Assembly (NCBI RefSeq): GCF_000243135.2 | Contig: NC_019903.1 | Span: 2,642,001-2,706,000 of the forward strand | Origin: Desulfitobacterium dichloroeliminans LMG P-21439 | GTDB taxonomy: Bacteria; Bacillota; Desulfitobacteriia; Desulfitobacteriales; Desulfitobacteriaceae | Length of the DNA: 64,000 nucleotides | Direction: 5' to 3' | Shown here: one piece after another, positions 1 through 7,422 of the stretch | Layout of the letters: the number at the start of each line of letters is the position of its first letter | Numbering within the stretch: the stretch's first letter is position 1 | Made by a program: the position numbers and the translations under genes | The notes under the pieces: generated by a model | Told to the model about the DNA's origin: nothing | What the model saw: the letters and a program-made list of their open reading frames with translations, nothing else | Databases searched by the model: none

Positions 1-112
1 CTTTGGAGGAATTTTCCTGCGTGGCTTTAGGCAAATCTCCTTCTCCTTCTATTCTTTTCCTAAAAATATATAATGTTATACTATACCGATTAAACTATCT
101 ACTTTCTGATAC

Positions 113-160
113 GTATAAAAAAGAGTGCCGCAACCATCTCATTAGATAGCGCGGCACTCG
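113..160 (-). terminator. Rho-independent terminator of the lipoprotein gene
   Basis: A 9-bp perfect stem (GAGTGCCGC at 123-131 with GCGGCACTC at 151-159) is followed on the minus strand by a run of T. It lies about 30 bp past the stop of the minus-strand lipoprotein gene. The leftmost 112 bases hold no gene I can support. Confidence 0.75.
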
Positions 161-192
161 ATTATTTGGAATATCTGAGTTCTTGAATATAA

Positions 193-750
193 TTATTTTG
201 CAGCTTTAGCAGCATCAACAATAGCCTTAACATATCCAGCAGTATCAGCTAAGGTGGAGCCAGTTACTGTGTCAACAGGCATTTTTTCTGCAGGTGTAGA
301 GGTAAGAACACCTTCTAATTCAGTGATGGTTTTTCCTTCGCAGAATTCTACAATGGCATTGAAGTTATCAGCATAGGCAACAGTAGATCCAGCTTTTTCT
401 TTCATGTTGTTGCTATAGTAGTCATTGTTGACAATTTTAGAAGCCAGCACTTGAGCAGGATCTTTGTAGTTTTTAGCTGCGAGGCCTTCGCTATTAGCAA
501 GACCTGTAGCCTTATCAGCAGGCATGAATTGATACTCGTCAAGGGAAACCCCAACGATTTTATCACCTTGAACAGCAACAACAGCAATAGTTACTGCATT
601 GGAACCATGAGCAGCAGCATCCACACGTCCCATTTTAATAGGCTCTACGGCAGCTGGCGGGTTAGTAGCGGTAGCTGAAGGAGCTTGGGAACAACCTGCA
701 AGTCCGACCAATAAACCTAATGAAAGTACAACACCCAAAACCTTTTTCAT
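193..750 (-). CDS. FMN-binding-domain-like lipoprotein
   Basis: A 185-residue secreted lipoprotein. The N-terminus is a classic lipoprotein signal (MKK, hydrophobic stretch, lipobox LAGC with Cys20). The C-terminal DTVTGSTLADTAGYVKAIVDA resembles the D-x-x-SGAT motif region of FMN_bind/COG4939-type lipoproteins, but the last position of the flavinylation motif is Ala, so covalent flavin attachment is doubtful. The start is the ATG at 750, because GGGAGG sits 7 nt upstream; a longer TTG reading overlaps that ribosome binding site. It has its own promoter and a 200-nt leader and appears monocistronic. An extracytoplasmic redox role is inference; the ligand is unknown. Confidence 0.75.
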   Translation of the reverse strand: MKKVLGVVLSLGLLVGLAGCSQAPSATATNPPAAVEPIKMGRVDAAAHGSNAVTIAVVAVQGDKIVGVSLDEYQFMPADKATGLANSEGLAAKNYKDPAQVLASKIVNNDYYSNNMKEKAGSTVAYADNFNAIVEFCEGKTITELEGVLTSTPAEKMPVDTVTGSTLADTAGYVKAIVDAAKAAK

Positions 751-885
751 TTCTTTTCCTCCCAATTCTTGAGTACAGTTTTATATTTTTAGCTTAATAG
801 CTAAAATTTTACCAAGTAGCTTTTGACCCGTGAAAAGACACACATCTTTACTCTCGCGTATCAAATTGCGCACACAATAATTGTC

Positions 886-922
886 GCCAACAAGTATCAC
901 TTAAAAAAATGACTTGTTTGGC
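886..922 (-). promoter_or_regulatory. Hairpin in the lipoprotein leader
   Basis: GCCAACAAGT (886-895) pairs with ACTTGTTTGGC (912-922) with one bulged base, forming a stem in the middle of the roughly 215-nt predicted leader. It matches no riboswitch class I recognise. It could be an mRNA stabiliser or attenuator. Confidence 0.35.
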
Positions 923-977
923 ATAATTATACCCCCACAAGCACATTGTAAGGACTATCTTTATCGAGTACTTTTGC

Positions 978-1007
978 ATTATAAAATATCGTACTTCTCT
1001 ATGTCAA
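978..1007 (-). promoter_or_regulatory. Sigma-A promoter of the lipoprotein gene
   Basis: On the minus strand TTGACA (1002-1007) and TATAAT (978-983) are both exact consensus boxes separated by 18 bp. It points at the lipoprotein gene and implies a 5' untranslated region of about 215 nt. Confidence 0.65.
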
Positions 1008-1026
1008 TACTATTTCTGAATTTAAA

Positions 1027-1041
1027 TAAAAATAATTCTCA
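1027..1041. promoter_or_regulatory. Possible Fur-type operator
   Basis: TAAAAATAATTCTCA matches about 12 of 15 positions of the 7-1-7 Fur consensus TGATAATNATTATCA in reverse. It lies 20 bp upstream of the -35 box. The region is AT-rich, so a chance match is likely enough to keep confidence low. Confidence 0.25.
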
Positions 1042-1113
1042 TTTACTAGCAAAATTTTCTAAAGTTGATAGATTTGCTCAATGGGTACTGATAACACTTA
1101 TGTGTAGCCTAAT

Positions 1114-1716
1114 CTAGGTTGTAGCTAATTTGTGCAATGCCAACACAACCATGCTTGCTAAAACAGCATAATCCTCTGTGGGCAGAATCGATCCCGCCGA
1201 TCGATCAAAGAGAATATTACCTGAGGCCGAAAACTCCTCATCCCCTTCCCATAGGACCATGGTAACGGGAACCTTAGGGAATACTTCAACAGAGACTGCA
1301 ACATCTCCCAACGAGACAGGTACTCCGCCTATTTTGCACGCAGCTTCCACTAAGCTTTTGGGACGGTGACCGAAGGACTTTACTAAGGGATTAATCGCTC
1401 GGTTGGTAAAGGGCTGAGTATAGATACTTCCACCCGGAAGCTCTTTATAGGTTATATATTGGCCAGTTTGCATGGCAAGCGAGCGATTTACCAAATAATG
1501 AAGGATAAGGATTTGAGCAGGTACGGATATTTCTCCCTCCCCTGATGTGTTTGCGAAAAACTGACCTGATGGATAGTCTACAGAGAATTTCCGGCCAAGA
1601 AAATCGATCTTTATCCTATTCCCATCGATTGGATAACCCGAGTACTCCGCTATATCCTCAAGGGTTATCTCGTGGAATTTGGCTAAAGCAACATCATGGG
1701 CAGCTGTATAATCCAT
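1114..1716 (-). CDS. DUF3786 family protein
   Basis: A 200-residue soluble protein with the DUF3786 signature: an FLGR..VDYPSG element near residue 45, QILILHYLVNRS near 75, the YKELPGGSIYTQPFTNRAI block near 100 and PLVKSFG just after. The family occurs in anaerobic Firmicutes and methanogens, often near corrinoid or one-carbon genes, and its biochemical role is not established. The start is the ATG at 1716, with GAAGGAGG 7-8 nt upstream; a longer frame would start upstream of that site. It is followed downstream by nothing coding and preceded, on the same strand, by the TIM-barrel gene 131 bp away. Confidence 0.8.
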   Translation of the reverse strand: MDYTAAHDVALAKFHEITLEDIAEYSGYPIDGNRIKIDFLGRKFSVDYPSGQFFANTSGEGEISVPAQILILHYLVNRSLAMQTGQYITYKELPGGSIYTQPFTNRAINPLVKSFGHRPKSLVEAACKIGGVPVSLGDVAVSVEVFPKVPVTMVLWEGDEEFSASGNILFDRSAGSILPTEDYAVLASMVVLALHKLATT

Positions 1717-1847
1717 TCCCTTTCCTCCTTCGGACACTCGTTTGCCTTTTTCTTATGGCATCATAGAGTGTTAATTTTTATTAACTCTCTAATTCTTGCA
1801 CACCTAGCGTTTTTCCTTCTAAATAATTTAGGCGTTTCTATCTTACT

Positions 1848-2678
1848 TCACCCTAAGCTACGATACGTAGTTTGCATCAATAAAGCATCGACTTCAAGGT
1901 TGGGGCTTTCACAAATCACTAATCCTTCTACCCCGAAGGTGTGAAGTGCTTTTATCAATTCCGGATAGCGAAAATCCGCTTCAGCCAAGACTAAATGCTT
2001 CTTTTCGCCCTTTAGTCCGTAATCGATACCCGAAACATGAAAATGCGCATTCTTCACCCATTGGTCGCCAAGAGCTTGAGCGGTTTCTTCGAGAACCTGA
2101 CAAAACTCATCATAAGTATTAATCTTTCCATTGCTGCGTGCATAGAGATGGCTGATATCAATACAAGGGAGTACTCCGGGCACCTCTTGGGCCAAGTTCA
2201 AAACTTCCCGAAGGGTACCTAGCTGTGAGGGTTTCCCTGTCGTCTCCGGTCTTAATATAATTTCGTTACCCTCAACATCTAGAATCTCACGAACTTTCAT
2301 GAGTTCGCCTGCTGTTCGCTCTAAAACCACCTGGGGATCATCATCATGGTAAAAAGCTGGATGAAAAACCACGCTTCTTACGCCTAGGATCTTACTAATC
2401 CGTGCACTATGCAGAAGGCGATCGCGGCTGGCCTTTACCTTTTCCGGTTCTCGTGAATTGAAGTTAATCCAGTATGGACCATGGCAGCTTAAAGCAACAT
2501 TCTCTTCAAGCGCTATCTTGGCAATTTTGCTAGCCTTCTCTTCTCCCATCCGGACACCATGAACAAATTCTATTTCCATGGCATCCAGTTTAAGCTCTCG
2601 GACTCTCTTCACCCCTGCTTCCGTCGAACGTACCCGGGCCGATATAGGAACGCCGGCCGTCCCAAATAACAATGGCAC
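1848..2678 (-). CDS. Endonuclease IV-like TIM-barrel protein (AP endonuclease 2 family)
   Basis: 276 residues, close to the 280-285 of endonuclease IV, with the family's metal-ligand segments in order: SCHGPYWIN (about 63), VFHPAFY (about 105), RPETTGKPSQLG (about 142), CIDISHLYAR (about 176), NAHFHVSGID (about 210) and VICESPNL near the end. The trinuclear-zinc His/Glu/Asp pattern is largely kept, so cleavage 5' to abasic sites is plausible. Family members with changed specificity (sugar isomerase-like) exist. Start is GTG at 2678 behind GAGGGGGG. In spore formers Nfo homologues help repair spore DNA, which would fit the neighbouring SASP gene. Confidence 0.75.
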   Translation of the reverse strand: MPLLFGTAGVPISARVRSTEAGVKRVRELKLDAMEIEFVHGVRMGEEKASKIAKIALEENVALSCHGPYWINFNSREPEKVKASRDRLLHSARISKILGVRSVVFHPAFYHDDDPQVVLERTAGELMKVREILDVEGNEIILRPETTGKPSQLGTLREVLNLAQEVPGVLPCIDISHLYARSNGKINTYDEFCQVLEETAQALGDQWVKNAHFHVSGIDYGLKGEKKHLVLAEADFRYPELIKALHTFGVEGLVICESPNLEVDALLMQTTYRSLG

Positions 2679-2890
2679 AAATATCCCCCCCTCATTCGTT
2701 TCCTATTTCAATCGCTTAGGTTTCCCCTAGGATACCATGTTCTAACCAATGCAGCCAAATTTTTGATAATTCATATATGATGAAAACAACATTTAGCTTC
2801 ACATAAAATTTGCTCTAATGACACAAACTAGAGTTACTTGCTGAAGTGCAAGACATCTTTTTTTGCCCCGAGATGAAAGGAGGAATCTAG

Positions 2891-3070
2891 ATGTCCAGAC
2901 GCCGCAGTACTATGTCCGATAACCTTAAACAACAAATCGCTCAAGAGCTTGGATTTTCGGATACCTTAAAACAAGAGGGTTTCAGCGGAGTTTCTTCCAA
3001 AAATTGTGGTAACATGGTAAAAAAAGCGATTGAGATTGCCGAGCGCAATATGTCCGGTCGTATGTCCTGA
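2891..3070 (+). CDS. Alpha/beta-type small acid-soluble spore protein
   Basis: A 59-residue protein starting MSRRRSTMSDNLKQQIAQEL. It keeps both SASP blocks: LKxxIAxELGFxDTLKQEGF (including the Glu-x-Gly-type region around the GPR protease site) and the NMVKKAIEIAER helix. These proteins coat and protect DNA in dormant spores and are degraded on germination. AAAGGAGG lies 8 nt before the ATG. The two helical segments and the length match the family. A sigma-G promoter is expected upstream, but I see no convincing match. It is convergent with the hsp20 gene. Confidence 0.93.
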   Translation: MSRRRSTMSDNLKQQIAQELGFSDTLKQEGFSGVSSKNCGNMVKKAIEIAERNMSGRMS

Positions 3071-3094
3071 TTGTTATAGAAGGTAAGTAAGCGA

Positions 3095-3128
3095 AAGGGA
3101 TTAACTCGCATTATAGAGTTAATCCCTT
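3095..3128. terminator. Hairpin between convergent genes
   Basis: A perfect 13-bp stem (AAGGGATTAACTC with GAGTTAATCCCTT, 8-nt loop) lies between the SASP and hsp20 genes. Neither strand has a strong T-run after it, so it is a weak or bidirectional terminator candidate. Confidence 0.45.
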
Positions 3129-3153
3129 CTCAGTAGTTTCATCTCCTTTTAGG

Positions 3154-3585
3154 CTAATGAAAATCCACTTCAATCGTACGGGCTGCAGGATGGCGATCCT
3201 TAAGAAAGGACAACTCTAATACCCCATTTTTATAACTAGCATGCGCCCCATCGGCTTTAACCACTGCCGGAAGGGTTAGGGTGCGGCTAAATCTCCCATA
3301 ATACCGTTCTACACGATGAGTAGAACGTTCTTCTCCCGAATTTGTTCGCTTAATTTCTCCACTGATGGTCAGCTGATTTTCGTCAATTTCAATACAAAGG
3401 TCTTCTTTCTTATCAAGCCCTGGTATTTCGGCAGTGACATAAATTTGCGAAGAGGTTTCTTCCACATCGACTCGATACAAAAATTGAGCAAGGTCCTCTT
3501 TCCCTCTTCCTCTTAGGAGATTGCTATTTATATCATCCCAATACTGGTCGAATATCCGAAAAGATCCATATGGGACTAATGGCAT
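3154..3585 (-). CDS. Hsp20/alpha-crystallin small heat-shock protein
   Basis: 143 residues. The central alpha-crystallin domain runs from about residue 38 (VDVEETSSQIYVTAEIPGLD) to about 130, with the diagnostic GVLELSF near the end, matching the A-x-x-x-x-G-V-L box. These ATP-independent chaperones hold unfolding proteins. The start is taken as ATG 3585, with GAGAGG 8 nt upstream; a GTG three codons earlier overlaps that site. No CIRCE operator is visible upstream. Confidence 0.9.
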   Translation of the reverse strand: MPLVPYGSFRIFDQYWDDINSNLLRGRGKEDLAQFLYRVDVEETSSQIYVTAEIPGLDKKEDLCIEIDENQLTISGEIKRTNSGEERSTHRVERYYGRFSRTLTLPAVVKADGAHASYKNGVLELSFLKDRHPAARTIEVDFH

Positions 3586-3888
3586 TGTTTTCACCTCTCT
3601 AATTATTTAAATTCTGGGCAAATCAACTCAAATCTAGTATGGCAATTCCTAATAATATCATACCCAGAAAATAATGAGATTTCTGAAGCATTAAACCCAA
3701 TGTAAACAATTGGCAATTACGTGGTGGGAGATTTTCTGCTATACTTAATTGTTAAATAACAGTTGCAGAACTCTGGTTCTATGCATAAACAGCTTATCAC
3801 CACTTATCTATTTTAATTAGCAAAAGCATTAGTGGCGGTCAGCGATGGACAAGTATAATACTAAATTGCCGAGAAGGAGGATTAACAA
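3586..3888. other. Divergent intergenic region
   Basis: This separates the divergent hsp20 and CarD-like genes. A TATAAT at 3854-3859 lies on the plus strand, but no good -35 box stands 16-18 bp before it. I see no gene, RNA or repeat. Confidence 0.4.
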
Positions 3889-4383
3889 ATGTATAAAATT
3901 AATGATTATGTAGTATACGGCTCAACCGGATCATGTGAAATCGTAGATATTGTCATGGAAAAGGATATAAGCAATAATGATACAGAATACTATGTTTTAC
4001 AACCGGCTTATGACAACAATATAACGATTAAGACCCCCGTGAACAATCCTAAGGTCTTGATGAGACCCATCATGACCAAAGAGGATGTCTTATCATTAAT
4101 TGCGACTATGCCGGAACTGGAACCCATCTTAGCTAGCGACGATCGGCATAAAAACGAAAGCTACAAAGCGGCACTTAAAACAGGTCAAAGCGAAGAATGG
4201 GTAAAAATAATTAAAGCCTTATATATCGAGCAACAACAACGTCTTGAAGTGGGTAAGAAACTAGCAAAAGCCGATGATGACATTATGAAAGCTGCTGAAA
4301 AAAATCTGCATGAAGAGTTTGCTTTAGCCTTAAATATTTCGCCGGATGAAGTGCACCCCTATATTCTTGCACATGTTCATTAG
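3889..4383 (+). CDS. CarD/CdnL-type transcription factor
   Basis: 164 residues. The N-terminal Tudor-like RNA polymerase interaction domain covers about residues 1-60 (YKINDYVVYGSTGSCEIVDI, YYVLQP), as in CarD, CdnL and the RID domain of TRCF. The rest is a helical domain, as in the family. Such proteins bind the RNAP beta subunit and stabilise open promoter complexes. AGAAGGAGG is 7 nt upstream of the ATG. It is a single-gene unit flanked by a terminator. Which promoters it serves cannot be read from the sequence. Confidence 0.88.
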   Translation: MYKINDYVVYGSTGSCEIVDIVMEKDISNNDTEYYVLQPAYDNNITIKTPVNNPKVLMRPIMTKEDVLSLIATMPELEPILASDDRHKNESYKAALKTGQSEEWVKIIKALYIEQQQRLEVGKKLAKADDDIMKAAEKNLHEEFALALNISPDEVHPYILAHVH

Positions 4384-4468
4384 GTTTACAGAATTATCCA
4401 TATTCTCATCAAGGGTAATCATCGAATAATGCGCTACAACACGGTAATCAAATATATCTCAAAAGCCA

Positions 4469-4516
4469 AAAGGAAGACCCAAGCATTATTTGACTTGAGT
4501 CTTCCTCTTTTTGCAA
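4469..4516. terminator. Bidirectional terminator
   Basis: AGGAAGACCCAAG (4471-4483) pairs with CTTGAGTCTTCCT (4494-4506) with one mismatch; T-rich tracts follow on both strands. It ends the CarD-like gene on the plus strand and the NHLM export operon on the minus strand. Confidence 0.75.
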
Positions 4517-4534
4517 TATACTTTTATGCTGGAT

Positions 4535-7375
4535 TTAAGCGAGTTGTCTGTGTACGAGGTTTGCGAAAACTCCGCTATTGCTCATCAGCTCATCATAGGT
4601 ACCACTCTCAACGATTCTTCCCTGATCCATAACGATAATCATATTACAGTTAATAATCGTACTTAAGCGGTGAGCAATGACAATCCGGGTGACCTTCATC
4701 CGGTCAAGGCTTTGACTGACAATGGCTTGAGTTCGATTATCTAGGGCACTGGTAGCTTCATCAAAGAAGAGAATTTTCGGCTGATTGACTATGGCCCGGG
4801 CAATCATCAAACGTTGCTTTTGCCCGCCGGAGATAGTCGAAGCTCCCTCACTAATCATGGTATGCATTCCCATGGGCATGGCCTGAATATCCTCTTCAAT
4901 TCCGGCCATTCTGGCTGCTGCCCAGGCATCGTCGATCGTCAGATAAGGATTAGCACCCACAATATTTGTGAAGATATTCCCAGACATGAGCTGACCATTT
5001 TGCAGTACAACACCCAGCTGCTTCCGGATCGACCGTATATCTACTTTCTCCAGGTCCTGGCCATCGTAATATATATTTCCGGTCTCTGGCTTTTCGAAGC
5101 CCAACAAGATTCTTAGCAACGTCGACTTTCCACAGCCGGAAGTACCCACTAAAGCGACATAATCCCCTTCCTTAATCTGGAGAGATATGTCTTTCAACAC
5201 CAGAGGCCCATCTTCTTTATAACGAAAAGAAATGTGATCCATCTCGATCGAGCCTCGCAGAGGGACAGGGGTGATCTTCGTCTCATCATACTCCGGTAGG
5301 GTGTCTAGAATCGGTTTAGCCCGTTGATAGAGAGGAATCACAATATAAGAACCAATAATTGATTCCGCCAAGGAAGACATAGAAAGGGTAAAGGAGATAA
5401 AAGCTGCATTGAAGCCGATGAACTCCCCCGGTGATAACTGACTATGGCCTGCAGTGAGAGCATAAAAAATGATCATACTGGCAAGGAGGGGGAAAACATC
5501 ATGAAAGGTCGTCAGCCAATTCCCTAGAATCCTCCTTTTATAGACGAATTGACGTTGTTCACTGAACCTCTCAGCCCATCGGTAAAAGGCTCTAACCTCA
5601 GCACCTGCAACACGAAACTTCGTGATACCGCCGATCAACTGCAGCATCATTCCTGAAATTCGATTCGAGATATCTAATATTTTTCGCTCATAGCCCACTT
5701 GCCGGTACCCCAAAAAAAACATGATGAGCAGTGCTACGGCCACTAAGATCGTGGCCACACCGGCGAGCTTGCGGTCATAATAAAACATTAAGACCAGAGT
5801 AAAAACTGAAAAGATACTAGACAGAACAGTATTTAAGGTGACACCCGAGAGAATTTTGCGAATCTGACTGATGCCCATTGCCCGCATTGCCAATTCACCC
5901 GCTGGAAACTGCTTGAAAAACGGCACTGGTAAACTCAGCAAGCGATCCCAAATAGCTGCCTGAATTGCTCCCTCCATTTTTCCCTCTATCCGCAAGGTCG
6001 CCATGCTGCGTACAAACTGAAAAATCATCGTTGCCAAGGCACTAGCTCCCAAAAAAAAGGCGATTTGGACTAAGTGCCCCCTCTCTCCTTCAGGAATAAT
6101 GGTATTAAAGATGATTCCTGTGGCTAGAGGGATAGCTGTCCCTAAGATCCCACCCAAGATACCCATCAAGAAAATCATCAGGAAGTCCCTGCGCCAGCTA
6201 TTTTCCCACCCTAAGTTTAGCAGGTCGCGGGCGGTGATTTTCTTTTCAGCAAAGGGACGATAGAAGACAAAGCCAAAGGCATCGATCTCCTGTGCTGTAT
6301 CGCGATCAACAGTTCTGGTGACCCCTTGTGTATAATCATGAAGGAAATATTTTGTCGGTGCGGAAGGAATTAAGGCAATCGGTCGATGGTCTTTTTTCAT
6401 ATAACCCAGGAGAGGACCGCTATCTTTTGTATACCAATCACCGTGTAAGGCGACTTCCCTCACCCGCACCCGTGAGGCCCGAGCGATATCATCCAGATGC
6501 AGTTCTCTTCGGCTCCCTAGGACTTCTGGGGGGGCGACAATCTTCATCTGCATCGTTTGACCCACTAGGCGACAAGCATCCAGCAAGACATCTCCTGTCT
6601 GATCTGTTAAAGCCTTGGTTTCCACTTTTTCAGTAATTGCCGCTAACTTCGAGATGGCGGTATCCATCAATCGTCGATCGGATTTACTTTTCTCCTCCAG
6701 CCGCTTTTCCTCAGATTCCCTTTTTTTGTCCCAGAGATTGCTTGCTGCTTGCACAACTTGCGAATGGTATCCTGCACGAAGTGAATCCTTGATTAAATAC
6801 TCATACACAGATATGAATCCTTCAGCTGTAGAAGCGACCTCATCCTGAGAAGATCCGAGATCGAAAGCAGTCTTTGCCTTCTGAGAGATGTCTTCGCGTC
6901 CACTAATCTGAGCTAAACTATGAAGCCATTGGCCTATAGCCTTGTTAATCATCTCTGAGATTTCTTTGTCCGCTCCTCGTTGTTCACTAAGGGCTAGACC
7001 TTGTAGTTCTTCATGAGCTGTTCCCTGGAATTTCTTATGGGCTTCCTCGTCAGCTTCTTCGCTGTCCATAAGTAGCCCTGTTAGTTGCCTGATGTCAAAT
7101 CTCAGTAGACTCGAACCCAATAGCCCTGAGACCAACAAGCCTTTTTTGTGAGGGGTACCTTCAGGAGTTATTCCAAAAAGCCAATCGCCAGGACAGGCTT
7201 CAAATAAGAAGGTTTTGGTCCCTGTCTGTAGCTCTTCATCCATAGTCGATAAAAAGACAGCCGCCTTCCCCTGCTCCACTATCCAAATATAGTGGTCTTC
7301 ATGAAGAAACAGTGATTTTTGGCCATCCAGAGGTATTCTCACACCCTCTTGTTTAAAGAAATCCCAGTTATTCAT
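4535..7375 (-). CDS. NHLM-type bacteriocin ABC transporter, permease/ATPase without peptidase domain
   Basis: About 946 residues, long for an ABC half-transporter. The first 390 residues are a cytoplasmic region typical of the second ATPase of NHLM peptide systems (it begins MNNWDFFKQEG and has no C39 peptidase). Membrane segments follow (about 395-690), then an ABC domain with Walker A GTSGCGKST, signature SGGQKQRL and Walker B ILFFDEATSALD, all intact. It probably pairs with the adjacent peptidase-type transporter to export the matured peptide. The ATG at 7375 is preferred over a GTG three codons upstream that overlaps the AGGTG site. It is the last gene of the export operon. Confidence 0.88.
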   Translation of the reverse strand: MNNWDFFKQEGVRIPLDGQKSLFLHEDHYIWIVEQGKAAVFLSTMDEELQTGTKTFLFEACPGDWLFGITPEGTPHKKGLLVSGLLGSSLLRFDIRQLTGLLMDSEEADEEAHKKFQGTAHEELQGLALSEQRGADKEISEMINKAIGQWLHSLAQISGREDISQKAKTAFDLGSSQDEVASTAEGFISVYEYLIKDSLRAGYHSQVVQAASNLWDKKRESEEKRLEEKSKSDRRLMDTAISKLAAITEKVETKALTDQTGDVLLDACRLVGQTMQMKIVAPPEVLGSRRELHLDDIARASRVRVREVALHGDWYTKDSGPLLGYMKKDHRPIALIPSAPTKYFLHDYTQGVTRTVDRDTAQEIDAFGFVFYRPFAEKKITARDLLNLGWENSWRRDFLMIFLMGILGGILGTAIPLATGIIFNTIIPEGERGHLVQIAFFLGASALATMIFQFVRSMATLRIEGKMEGAIQAAIWDRLLSLPVPFFKQFPAGELAMRAMGISQIRKILSGVTLNTVLSSIFSVFTLVLMFYYDRKLAGVATILVAVALLIMFFLGYRQVGYERKILDISNRISGMMLQLIGGITKFRVAGAEVRAFYRWAERFSEQRQFVYKRRILGNWLTTFHDVFPLLASMIIFYALTAGHSQLSPGEFIGFNAAFISFTLSMSSLAESIIGSYIVIPLYQRAKPILDTLPEYDETKITPVPLRGSIEMDHISFRYKEDGPLVLKDISLQIKEGDYVALVGTSGCGKSTLLRILLGFEKPETGNIYYDGQDLEKVDIRSIRKQLGVVLQNGQLMSGNIFTNIVGANPYLTIDDAWAAARMAGIEEDIQAMPMGMHTMISEGASTISGGQKQRLMIARAIVNQPKILFFDEATSALDNRTQAIVSQSLDRMKVTRIVIAHRLSTIINCNMIIVMDQGRIVESGTYDELMSNSGVFANLVHRQLA

Positions 7376-7422
7376 CTCACTCACCTGCCGATCACGACTG
7401 TTTATTTTTCTTCGTCCCCACT

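Larger units (their letters stand above)
751..1113. other. Intergenic leader and promoter region, no gene
   Basis: This stretch has no coding sequence I can support. It carries the promoter, a Fur-like site and a long structured 5' leader of the lipoprotein gene, each listed separately. Confidence 0.6.

Noticed and set aside
714-750. A flavinylation site claim for the lipoprotein
   Set aside because: The C-terminal TGSTLA lacks the final Ser/Thr of the motif; only family resemblance is claimed.
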